DNA from: Scalesia atractyloides
Lineage: Eukaryota; Streptophyta; Magnoliopsida; Asterales; Asteraceae
Assembly: GCA_947069175.1 (NCBI GenBank)
Contig: CAMTDV010000023.1
Coordinates: forward strand, 91,758,240-91,822,239
Reading direction: 5' to 3'
Length of the DNA stretch: 64,000 bases
Every line of letters begins with the position of its first letter. The first letter of the stretch is position 1. Made by a program: the position numbers and the translations under genes. Positions 8,818-19,429 of this stretch are shown piece after piece. The notes under the pieces were generated by a model. That model was not told the origin of the DNA. It saw nothing but the letters and a program-made list of their open reading frames with translations, and made no database searches.

Positions 8818-9882
8818 ATGTCGGCTAGACAACAACGAGGGGGTAAAAGATCAGGAAGGCCTCACGAACGCTTGGCCGCACAAATCGCGAAACAAATGGC
8901 CGCGGTGCTTCCTGACATTGTGGTTCAAGTACAACAGGCTCTCGCCACAAATCCCACTAATCCTCCCCAGCAAGATGACCAGAACATCGGCAACCCTCCT
9001 ACCAGCAAGTGCTCATATAAACATTTCAAGTCTTGCAATCCTCCTAAATTTGAAGGGACCGAAGGTGTCACTGCTCTCCTCCACTGGTTTGAGGAAATGG
9101 AAAACACCTTCCTCAACTGCGATTGTCCTGAGGATCGCAAGGTACGATACGCAACCGGGAGACTATTTGGGGTAGCTCTTACCTGGTGGAATACTGAAAA
9201 GGGTAAGAGGGGAATTGATGATGCAATGGCCTTAACGTGGGAGGAGTTAAGGGAAATCATGACGAGGCGATTCTGTCCTAGAAGTGAGATTAAGAAGCTA
9301 GAGGACGAATTTCATTCTTTGAAGCAAAAGGAGGGAGATCATACTTCCTACAACGAGAGGTTCTTAGAGTTGAACCAAATGGTCTCTAACTTGTTTACCC
9401 CAGTTTATCGCTTAATCGAGCATTATATTCGAGGTCTTCCCTCGAAAATTCAAGATTCAGTTCTCAGCACTTCGCCAGCAACACTTGAAGCTGCTATGGA
9501 ACTAGCTACTGAACTGACCGAGAATCGAATTCGCAACGGTAAGTTTAAAGAGGAGAAAAAGAAAGCCCCCGTTGAGGGCCAAACTTCAAACCATTCCACC
9601 TCCTCCTCTAAGTTTGCTAACAAGAGGAAACGTAACACCAGAAACTTCGTTGTCACACAAACCAATTTCCCTATCCCTGCTGCACCCATTACCCAAGTTG
9701 CCCCTTCACCTGCACCATACAAAAGACAATACTCTGGCCCATTACCAAAATGCAACCGTTGCCAATACCACCACTTTCCTGATCATCCCTGCCAACATTG
9801 CACCGGCTGTGGTCGCGCAGGTCATACTTTTCAAACCTGTCGCATACCTCAGCAAACGAACCGCTACCAACCTTCAACCTAA
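8818..9882 (+). CDS. gag: Gag polyprotein of the gypsy element (C-terminally truncated)
   Basis: The 354-residue frame starts at ATG 8818, close after the leader. It contains the retrotransposon Gag capsid domain (about residues 70-200, with ALTWWNTE and YNERFLELNQMV typical of plant gypsy Gag), a basic linker, and a cysteine/histidine-rich segment around residues 310-345 (CNRCQYHHFPDHPCQHC, then CTGCGRAGHTFQTC, the latter a CX2CX4HX4C zinc knuckle). Capsid forms the cytoplasmic particle and the knuckle binds RNA. Stop codons at 9880 and 9904 cut it off from the next in-frame segment, which carries another knuckle and the protease. In related elements this is one open frame. Confidence 0.88.
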   Translation: MSARQQRGGKRSGRPHERLAAQIAKQMAAVLPDIVVQVQQALATNPTNPPQQDDQNIGNPPTSKCSYKHFKSCNPPKFEGTEGVTALLHWFEEMENTFLNCDCPEDRKVRYATGRLFGVALTWWNTEKGKRGIDDAMALTWEELREIMTRRFCPRSEIKKLEDEFHSLKQKEGDHTSYNERFLELNQMVSNLFTPVYRLIEHYIRGLPSKIQDSVLSTSPATLEAAMELATELTENRIRNGKFKEEKKKAPVEGQTSNHSTSSSKFANKRKRNTRNFVVTQTNFPIPAAPITQVAPSPAPYKRQYSGPLPKCNRCQYHHFPDHPCQHCTGCGRAGHTFQTCRIPQQTNRYQPST

Positions 9883-10492
9883 ACCCACCAACAAATAATG
9901 GGTTAAGCCCAACAACCCCTACTATTACCACCTACCCAACATTTAGCCCAATCATACTACCAACCCAACTATCCCATGGTACAACCTATGCGGGCTTGCT
10001 ACAATTGTGGAGACCCAAGCCACTTTAGAAACACTTGTCCAAGGTTGGTGAACATTATTCATGCTCAAGCCCAAGCCAACCCGGTGAATCAAGCTAACCA
10101 AGCTCCTCCACCTGCAAGAGGAAGAGCTTTCACCATCAACGCTAATCAGGCTAGAGCTGACGGCAATGTGGTTAACGGTACGTTCCTTATCAATGGTAGT
10201 TATGCATCCATGTTGTATGATACTGGCGCGGATAAAAGTTTTGTGTCCTTAGAGTTTGAACCCATCCTAAACCAAAATCGTGATAAGCTCATGGAATCCA
10301 TAACAGTAGAAGTTGCTGACGGGAAACCAGTCTCATTGAACTCTATTATACGCAATTGTACTCTTACTCTAAACGATCACAATTTTCTAGTTGACCTCAT
10401 TCCAATGAAGTTGGGAAGCTTTGACATTATAACTGGTATGGACTGGCTCAGCCAACATCAGGCTGAAGTTGTATGTCGCGAAAAGTTTATAA
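9883..10492 (+). pseudogene. Zinc knuckle and aspartic protease part of gag-pol
   Basis: This segment is in the same frame as gag but lies beyond two stops (9880 and 9904). It encodes a second CCHC knuckle (CYNCGDPSHFRNTC, near 9988-10030) and a retropepsin-type protease with the catalytic motif DTGADKSF near 10220 and GMDWL near 10437. The protease frees mature Gag and Pol proteins. Near 10490 one extra base shifts the frame, after which the sense continues in frame 2. Confidence 0.88.
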
Positions 10493-12098
10493 CGCATTCC
10501 TCTTTCAAACGGTCAGACTCTACGAATCTTTGGAGAAACCTCGTCGAAAGGGCTCAGATTAATGTCCTGTCTTCAAGCTCAAAAATATATTCGCAAGAAT
10601 TATATCGCATTTTTAACCCATGTCGTCAAAAAGGGAACAATGGAGAAGAAACTCGAAGACATCCCAGTAGTAAAAGATTTCCCGCAAGTTTTTCATGATG
10701 ACATTTTAGGACTTCCTCCAGTGAGAGAAGTCGAATTTCGCATTGATCTTATACCTGGTGCTACACCAGTTGCAAAGTCTTCTTATAGGTTAGCCCCCTC
10801 TGAAATGCAAGAGCTAGCCAGTCAATTGCAAGAGTTGACTGACAAAGGGTTCATACGCCCTAGCTCCTCGCCTTGGGGTGCACCTGTCCTTTTTGTGAAG
10901 AAGAAAGATGGATCGTTTCGCATGTGCATCGACTACAGAGAACTACACAAGTTAACAATCAAGAATCACTATCCATTACCTCGCATTGATGACCTTCTTG
11001 ACCAACTTCAGGGCGCCAGCTGTTTTTCAAAAATCGACCTTCGATCTGGTTATCATCAACTTAGAGTACATGAAGAAGACGTCCCAAAGACCGCTTTCCG
11101 AACTCGTTATGGTCATTATGAATTCATGGTCATGCCATTTGGTTTAACCAACGCTCCAGCTGTCTTCATGGATCTAATGAACAGAGTCTGCAAACCCTAT
11201 CTCGATCGTTTTGTTATAGTCTTCATCGACGACATCCTCATTTATTCAAAGTCTAAGTCTGATCATGAACGGCATCTTCGACTCATCCTTACACTCCTAG
11301 AGAATGAAAAGCTTTACGCCAAATTCTCCAAATGCGAATTCTGGCTAAAAGAGGTACAATTTCTTGGACATGTAGTCAATGACAAGGGAATACATGTCGA
11401 CCCCTCTAAGATCAAAGCGGTACAAGAATGGCAAGCGCCACATACACCAACTGAAGTAAGATCATTCCTTGGTTTGGCTGGTTATTATCGTCGCTTCATT
11501 TCAAACTTCTCTCGCATTGCTGTACCACTCACGGCTTTAACTCATAAGGGAAAACCCTTCATATGGGGACCCAAACAAGAAGAAGCCTTCCAAACCCTTA
11601 AACAAAAACTCTGTGATGCACCAATCCTCACTCTGCCTGAAGGTTGTGATGACTTTGTTGTTTATTGCGACGCGTCAGGGCAAGGACTAGGCTGTGTTCG
11701 GAGGAAAGGTTATAGCTTATGCTTCGAGACAACTCAAGACTCATGAGAAGAACTACACCACCCATGACCTAGAACTTGGAGCCGTTGTGTTCGCTCTTAA
11801 GATATGGAGACATTATCTCTACGGTACTAAGTGTGAAATATACACTGACCACAAGAGTCTTCAACATATCTTCAATCAAAAGGAGTTAAACATGAGGCAA
11901 CGAAGATGGGTCGAACTTCTAAATGACTACGACTGTGAAATTCGGTACCACCCTGGCAAAGCAAATGTGGTGGCTGATGCACTCAATCGAAAGGGTTATG
12001 CGAACTCCATTCGTCTTCTATGTTCGCAAATCATGTCTGACATTAAAGATCAAATTCGAGAAGCCCAACATATTTCAGTAACGGAGGATGATGTATGA
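10493..12098 (+). pseudogene. Reverse transcriptase / RNase H part of pol
   Basis: The reverse transcriptase spans about 10730-11560 and keeps the fingers and palm motifs, including SKIDLRSGYHQ, MPFGLTNAPAVF and the catalytic FIDDILIYS (near 11225). RNase H follows, with the catalytic YCDASGQGLG (near 11665), IYTDHKSLQHI (near 11840) and HPGKANVVADALNR (near 11950). A deletion of about eight bases near 11699 shifts from frame 2 to frame 3 within RNase H, removing the usual LMQ-type turn. A TGA at 12096-12098, apparently from a TGG tryptophan codon, ends this piece. The protein would copy element RNA into cDNA. Confidence 0.92.
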
Positions 12099-13481
12099 AA
12101 GGAGCTATCCTGTGGAGCTGAACTTAAAATTGAAACTAAATCTGACGGTATTCTGTACTATCTAGATCGCATATGGATTCCTGACCATAACAACCTTCGT
12201 GAATTTCTTATGAATGAGGCTCACAAAACACGATACTCTATACACCCAGGAGCCGATAAGATGTATCAAGACCTTCGATACACCTATTGGTGGCCTGGAA
12301 TGAAAAAGGATATTGCTGTTTTTGTTTCCAAGTGCCTTACATGTTCCAAGGTGAAAGCTGAACACCAAAGACCCTCAGGACTTCTGGTCCAACCTGAAAT
12401 ACCTGTATGGAAGTGGGAAAACATAACCATGGACTTCATTACCGGGTTACCTCGCACTTCTGGTGGGTGTGACACTATATGGGTAATCATTGATCGACTT
12501 ACAAAATCAGCTCATTTTATTCCTATCCGCGAAGATTTCAAGAACGAAAAGCTAGCTCGTATTTATATCAGCGAAATCGTAAGCCGACATGGTGTACCGT
12601 TAAGCATTATTTCAGATCGTGATGGTCGTTTCACTTCACGAACATGGCAAGCAGTACAAGCCGCTTTGGGTACGCGATTAGATCTCAGTACCGCCTATCA
12701 TCCTCAAACTGATAGACAATCTGAACGCACCATTCAAACTCTTGAAGATATGCTTCGAGCATGTGTCATAGACTTCAAGGGAAATTGGGACGCTCATCTA
12801 CCATTAGTTGAATTTTCGTACAACAACAGCTATCATTCAAGCATCGGCATGGCACCCTTTGAAGCTTTATATGGTCGTAAGTGCCGATCTCCAGTATGTT
12901 GGCACGAAATTGGGGAAGCTCAAATCACTGGTCCAGAATTGATTCAAGAAACCACAGACAAGATTCATCAGATTCGAAACAATCTTCTAGCGGCTCAAAG
13001 TCGCCAAAAGAGTTATGCAGATAAACGACGGAAGCCTTTGGAGTTTAACATTGGTGATCATGTACTTTTAAAAGTATCACCGTGGAAGGGAGTAGTTCGT
13101 TTTGGTCAAAAAGGCAAGCTAGCACCACGCTACGTAGGACCTTTCAAGATACTCGAAAGAGTAGGACCTGTAGCATACAAGCTTGATCTACCAGAAGAAC
13201 TCAACAGGATTCATCCCACATTCCACGTATCAAACTTGAAGAAGTGCCTCGCTGATGAAAACCTCCATATTCCTTTGGAAGATATTCAGATTGTTGAATC
13301 TATGCATTTTGTTGAAAGACCAGTAGAGATCATGGACTTCAGAGAAAAACGTCTTCGACGAAGTCGCATTCCAATTGTTAGGGTACGCTAGGAGTCAAAA
13401 CGGGGACCTGAGTTTACTTGGGAACGTGAAGACTCAATGCGCGAAAAATACCCGCATCTTTTTCCTACTACTACTACTTGA
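12099..13481 (+). pseudogene. Integrase part of pol with chromodomain-like tail
   Basis: In the same frame as the RNase H, this encodes the HHCC zinc domain (H...H then CLTCSKVKAEH, near 12220-12365), the DDE catalytic core (MDFITGLP, SDRDGRF, then SERTIQTLED) and the GPY/F-type C-terminal module (GPFKILERVGPVAYKLDLP). The TAYHPQTDRQSER motif has R where G is usual. The tail after position 13330 resembles the chromodomain-bearing ends of chromoviruses but is cut by TAG at 13389-13391, again where W is expected. The original stop is at 13479-13481. Integrase would insert the cDNA into nuclear DNA. Confidence 0.9.
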
Positions 13482-13500
13482 ATTTCGGGACGAAATTCCT

Positions 13501-13512
13501 AAAAGTAGGGGA
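13501..13512 (+). other. Polypurine tract of the gypsy element
   Basis: AAAAGTAGGGGA lies three bases before the 3' LTR and just after the pol end. It is the expected primer for second-strand synthesis. The preceding TTTCGGGACGAAATT string also occurs before the 3' LTR of the second gypsy-type element at 28996, which links the two to related lineages. Confidence 0.88.
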
Positions 13513-13699
13513 TACTGTAACATTTGTCAAAAACGGGTTTTCCAAACCCGCTCCGTTTGTAATCGAATATCAAGTTATAAATGTCTCGTTGTGTATTTAT
13601 GTCCATTTTAATTTTTTATGATGCATAATTAATAAACAAACTAAACTATAAAAGTTATAATTGATGAAAAGTAAAAATAAAATAATTAAAAAGAAAATG

Positions 13700-13780
13700 A
13701 GGCTGCCGGGACTCGAACCCGGGTCAGCCGGAAAGAACTCCAAAGACTTAACACACACACACATAACCACTCCGCCACTT
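13700..13780 (-). other. Antisense tRNA-like module, 3' LTR copy
   Basis: Same module as 5458-5536, but here the T-arm stem is intact (CCCGGGTTCGAGTCCCGG on the minus strand). This makes it the better-preserved B box of the two copies. The A box TGGCGGAGTGG is identical in both. Confidence 0.7.
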
Positions 13781-14608
13781 GTTGTTTTCTGTCAACTCTA
13801 GGAAACAAATAAATCTTATAGTCATTAATGAAGCGACCGGATTACGCTAACTGTAACCGAAATCGGTCACCAAACGTCCAAAAATGTTTGATTATACGCG
13901 GTTTACCGATTATAACCACTACACCGACGCCTTCAATCAATTGAACTTTAAATGGACTTGAATTCAAGAGTGAATCGGTTTTAATAACCGAAAACTTTCA
14001 TTTTCTGAATTACTTCAATCAAAGACCCCTCTCGCGACTCAAACACACTCTGCAAACCTTCAATTGCATTTTCGCACAACTTTCAGTTCGCCGGAGAAGG
14101 TATTTGGACTCGCCGGATCTTCGCCGGAAAACCGTGTTTTCCATCCAATCAGTAAGTCTCTCAATTCTTTCATTTCCTATCAGTTGTTAAGCTATTGCTA
14201 ACTCAAACCCTTCATTCGGAATCAATTTCAGACGTCATCAGATAATTCCCTCTCGCCGGAAAACCTCTGAAAATTCTTATCTTCCGCTGTAAAACGGTAT
14301 AGACATTCAAACCTTCTGTTAACTCTTGTTTAGTACTTCAATTCCACAATTAGCTAATCAAAACTGTTAATTTGTCCGCTCAGTTGAAGTTCATAAAAAC
14401 AGAGCCGACGACTTGCCGGAATTCTGAGATAAATCGTTCTCCGGTATGTTTACTTCTAATTATCGTCTCTGCCATTTCACATTAGTCTGTTGAATGTTTG
14501 TCAATCGAATTAAAAAGGAAACAATAGAGTAATCGCAGACTGTAATTTTGTAACGAAGAAGACGATGATAGTTTGATTATAAATTTAATAAAATCTGGAT
14601 ATTATCTC

Positions 14609-15022
14609 GGGTTAGACACACAGTCCAGCGGTGGACTGTGTGCACATACATATCACATGCCGCGAGTTCGATCCTTGACACACGTATGCTCTGTAATAAA
14701 AATGTTTTGTTTTTCTAACTGAACCGGATTAACGTACGTTAGATGTTAAGTATAATAAAAATCTATATATTAACCAAGTTAGACACACAGTCCAGCGGTG
14801 GACTGTGTGTAACATTAAGTCACAGGTCCCGGGTTCGAGACCTGTTAACGACACCGGTTCGACGATTTAAAACATTTTTGAAAATAAAAGAATTTTGAAT
14901 AAACTGAGTTAGTATATAAATATAATTAAAAACAGAATTATTTCAGGTTAGACACGTAGCTCAGTTAGTAGAGCTGCGTGCACGCGAACGGGAGGTCTCG
15001 GGTTCGAGCCTCACCCGGCGCA
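14609..15022 (+). other. Three sense tRNA-like modules, 3' LTR copies
   Basis: Modules 1, 2 and 3 recur at 14609-14683, 14776-14853 and 14947-15022, with the same order and spacing as in the 5' LTR. Module 3 here has TTAGTAGAGC where the 5' copy has TTGGTAGAGC. The D-arm and B-box sequences are otherwise kept. Confidence 0.68.
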
Positions 15023-15598
15023 TACAGTTACACAATAAAACCGGTCAACAAGTCAAAGTCAATAGTCAACGGTCAACGCAAAAGTCAATATATTTTTATA
15101 TTTTTATTTATTTAATTTAATTTAAAAATCAATTAAAAATACTTAAAAATAATGTTTTTAAAGATAGGAAATAGCCTTAAACTCACAAAAATATATCAAA
15201 AATCCTATTAAAATTATTAATAAAATCCACTCATTTACTATATCTTCCGTTATTATTTAGGTTAGTTAATACTCGTTGTTCAATCCTTCAAACTCGTACG
15301 CACCTTATCATCTTCAACCAAACGCACCCAGTGTGAGTGAATCTCTACAAATTCCTCATTTTAATCACGTTTTTGGGGTGTATCATGTGTCTTACCATTT
15401 ATTATATTTAAATAATTGTGCATACATCATATCATGAACAAATGTGTATTAAGCTTGTTTCAACTGTTGTGTGGTTATTGTTTAGATTTAATTTATTATT
15501 TTCAGTACATGCAATTTCATAGGCCGCCGCTCCCCATTACATTATGAGCGTTGAGCATGTTCCCCATTACATTATGAGCGTGAACCTGGCGTGCCAAC

Positions 15599-15790
15599 AT
15601 ACGATCGGCTCCGTTTGATTGAGCCTTGATAGCACAGACATTTATCATTTTCAGTACATGCAATACGATCGGCTCCGTTTGATTGAGCCTTGATCGCACA
15701 GACATTTATCATTTTCAGTACATGCAATACGATCGGCTCCGTTTGATTGAGCCTTGATCGCACAGACATTTATCAGTTTCAGTACATACA
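15599..15790 (+). repeat. 64-bp tandem repeat, 3' LTR copy
   Basis: Three units with the same 64-bp period and unit sequence as 7355-7546. Confidence 0.92.
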
Positions 15791-18244
15791 TTTATCATAG
15801 GCCGTTCGTTCCCCATTTTTGTTATTATATGTTATTGTATGTTATAGTTTGTGGTTGTTATTGTTACTGTTTGATTATTTACATTTGCTCACTTATGATT
15901 ATTGCACAATTTTTCCTTGATAAAATAACAAGAAAATCAATAATAAACGTTTATCTAACAAGGTTCACTCGCCAACTTATGTTGACCCAAAAACCCCCAT
16001 TTTTACACATGATACAGGTGAACCAGCTGCAGCAAGAAACACATAGGATTGGCTTAGAAGAATAAACTGGTTTAGAGCTTGGATTGTTTAGTTGGTTAAT
16101 TTTCTTGTATTGTATGGATATGTTTGGATTATTGAGAATGTAATTTTGACTTTAATAAATATGAAACATATTAGTAAATATCATGAGCTTTGGTGATAAC
16201 CCAATTATGCCCCGACTCTTATTCAGCTGCGGGTCGGGGTATGACATCAGCACGGTTCCGGTACTCAGCTAAATGACAGATCTAGGACTTGGATGTGAGT
16301 CCAACATCAACTATATATTAAATCTTATGTGGGAAAACAAGGATGTACGATAACACATTCCGGAAATAATATATACCCTAAAAACTATCCGAAAGACAAC
16401 ATAAGTGACAATTCAGCACATTTCAGCATAATTCAACATCCACTAGTTTATGCAATATTCAGAAATAGTGTTAAACATCATAAACTACCTCAAAGATGTT
16501 GAAAGTATCATCTTGATACAAAAACATATCATATCATACAAGATTCACAACTTAACGTTTTAACGAACCGACAACGAAACAAACACCCGAACACGAACTA
16601 GACACCTAGTATGAACTAGTTAACAAAAAATTAGTATCATACAACTAGTTTAATTCATTAAACACCTTGTTACCCTTAAAATCTCTAACACATGTAATCA
16701 CCTAAACCTCCTAACTTCCAACCAAATAACTTAACTATCATTAGAAACCAACAAGTACCCCCCACCACACGTGGACGGTCAACATGGGGCCCCACATGTC
16801 CCCATGTTGTCTAGTGATAAGGTTTTGAACATGTTGGTTATTAGAATTGTTTAGTAGAGCATGATTAAGTATGATGTTATAAGAAGATCTTATCTCCAAC
16901 ATGTTCCTCACTTTTCCAACATCAAAATTCAAACACATACACCCCTTCTTCTTCCTCCATACCCACGGCCACACCACCTCCACTTCACCTCCATTTTGTG
17001 TTCATCTCACGTGCAATCCTAGCTCATCTAAGGTGTATCAAGCATAACTAAGAAGGTGTGAAGTCTTGGAAGTGGAAGGACCTCTTCAAGGAGCTATTAA
17101 CCATCAATTTTCCTTCATCTTCATCTTCTAGTTTCTCTTGCAACTTCCCTAGCCACAAGAGCTAGTGGTGAGTCTTCTAACACTCCATTTTGCTTCATGT
17201 TACTAGTGCAATGATAATGTACAAGTTAAACCATCTAAAACCTTCACTTTTAAAAGATGAACACATGAACTAGTAACATAATCTAAAGAAATAAACATAT
17301 CTTGAAGATGTTATGAAGTTGTAGATGATTATTTTGTGTTATGGATGATATCCATCATATGTATACTTGCTAGAAGTATAGTTCTAACAAGTATACACGT
17401 GGATCTTACAAGATCCATGACTAAAGTGTTGATGAACTTGTTATACACGAAAAATGAACTTATTAAAGTGGTTAAAAATGATATGTGATGTTTATAAGTT
17501 CTTAAGATGATGTATGAACAAAGTTGTTAAAAATGATTTTCTACAAAGTTTGTATATATTAAAAACAAGATATATTTTTAAAGATGGATGCACATCTTAA
17601 ATATAAATTTAAAACACTACATGTTTTTATAAACTTTCAAGTTCATCATAACAAAAAAAAATGCATTTTTATGCATATGCTAGGCTTGCAAAGTTGTTGT
17701 GGATGATTTGATGAGTTTTGAAAGCTTAAACACATGTTTATAAACATGGGAAATCTCCTAAATCTAGGAGAAACTATGGCAAATTTTATAAAATTTAAAC
17801 AGTTAGAAAAATATATTTTTCAGGAGGTTCTTACAAGTAAACTTGTTTAAAAATGATAAATATAAAAATTTTCACATTTTTGTATAAACATGCAAGCTAA
17901 GAAGGAATGTTTTTTCTAAAAATAAAGATGGATATAAATATATATTTTAGGAAAATATATATTTAGTTATCATGAGAATTATGTGCTATGTGTATATTAT
18001 TTGTATTAGTTATATATAAATTAGAACTTAAAATAAATATAAAATAAATACAACAAAAATTGGCAAACTAAGATTTACAAGAATTATATATATATCCATG
18101 CATTCGACACAATGATTGGACAATTTGGATACTAGATGGACTATATGAATATTTCGGATTAAAAATATAATATATTGAAGCTTGGTAAATTATACTTTCA
18201 AAACTAACAAGTGACATAATATATATTTTTACAAGTATATAAAA

Positions 18245-19429
18245 ATAGGTAGAGGTTCATGTAAGAAAATATAAAACTGTGAGAAGGATAAGAAAGATTT
18301 TGGAGGTGACACGTGTCCCTTTTTATTTTGGTAGTTTAAGGGTATAAATGTAATTTAACTAACAAAATCTAATTATGAAATGAATATATGCAACCGATTT
18401 TTGGCAGTTATTGTAGGGATTTTCGAATTTGAAGGCATACATCTTATAAAGAAATAACACCCTAACTCATAAAAATAACATAGCATGTATATTGAAGGCA
18501 TACATCTTATAAAGAACAGAAACATAACAGAAACAACACCCTAACTCATAAAAACACCACAACATGTATATTGAAGGCATACATCTTATAAATAACAGAA
18601 ATATAACAGTAATAACACCATAACTCATAAAAACACCACAAGAGTTATATTGAAGGCACACATCTTATAAAGAACACCCTAACATTGAATATAACAGAAA
18701 TAACACCATAATAAATCAATTTCAAAACACAATACTTTAATCAGAATCAAACATGAATAACACCCTAAACATAACACCAGTCAACACTTTAATCAGAATC
18801 AAAACAGAAATAACACCCTAAATATATAAAAACAGAAATAACACCCTAAATATAACACCTACTGAAGACACCAGAAACCACAGCAATGCAAGGTCCTTTG
18901 TCCTCACATTAAATATAACTGAATAACACCCTAACTCATAAAAACACCACAACATGTATATTGAAGGCATACATCTTACGAAGAACATAAATATAACAGA
19001 AATAACACCCTACAATTAAAACACCATTGTATGAACATAGAAAAAATATCATAGACTAAAACATCCAGCGAGACTAACTTTTTTCTCTACATAAGTATAT
19101 ATCAAGATGGTACTCATATTAAAGATAAAAAACACTTGTTATTATGGTGTAATTTTTTTTTAAAAAGAGTTACGTATAAAAAGTTTTTAACGTTTAAAAA
19201 AGAGGAGGGGATGGGGAAACTTGCATGTGCATTAATGTTAATTTCTTAATTTAAAAATGTTAAATTTACCTTTATACCCTTAATCTAGAAAATTAATTAG
19301 TTTAATAGTCAATACTATTTACAAGATTGTCATCAGTATCTCAACCATTAGATTAAAAAATCTAATGGTTTAGATTCTTTCTTATCCTTCTCACACTTTT
19401 ATATTTTCTTACAATAACCTCACCCTATA
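18245..19429. mobile_element. 1.2-kb non-autonomous element with terminal inverted repeats
   Basis: The left end (TAGGTAGAGGTTCATGTAAG onward, about 55 bases) matches the reverse complement of the right end (TAGGGTGAGGTTATTGTAAG onward). Both continue through AAAATATAAAA.TGTGAGAAGGATAAGAAAGA. There is no transposase. The interior holds a 79-bp tandem repeat and a 45-base stretch (19113-19155) shared with 801-845. The superfamily is not established. Confidence 0.75.
18431..19010. repeat. 79-bp minisatellite inside the inverted-repeat element
   Basis: Units beginning GAAGGCATACATCTTATAAA start at 18431, 18494, 18573, 18652 and 18963, and intact units are 79 bp long. The stretch 18670-18962 is made of shuffled fragments of the unit (AATAACACCCTAA, ACAGAAATAACACC). 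The array is AT-rich and non-coding. Confidence 0.88.

Larger units (their letters stand above)
5274..16246 (+). mobile_element. Ty3/gypsy retrotransposon (chromovirus-like), nearly complete but defective
   Basis: The element has two LTRs of about 2.73 kb, a primer-binding site right after the 5' LTR, a polypurine tract right before the 3' LTR and a perfect 5-bp target duplication TCAGC (5269-5273 and 16247-16251). The domain order gag, protease, reverse transcriptase, RNase H, integrase defines Ty3/gypsy. The tail after the integrase (GPEFTWERED) suggests a chromovirus, perhaps Tekay-like. The LTRs differ at about 8 sites in the first ~490 bases by eye, so insertion is fairly recent. The coding region is nevertheless broken by stops at 9880, 9904, 12096 and 13389 and by frameshifts near 10490 and 11699, so movement would need proteins from a relative. 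Confidence 0.95.
13516..16246 (+). mobile_element. 3' LTR of the gypsy element
   Basis: This 2,731-bp LTR matches the 5' LTR throughout, with all internal repeats and modules present, and ends GGGTCGGGGTATGACA followed by the target duplication TCAGC. Confidence 0.95.

Noticed and set aside
18431..19010. CRISPR-like array
   Set aside because: The 79-bp units are contiguous without unique spacers, and the context is eukaryotic; it is a minisatellite.
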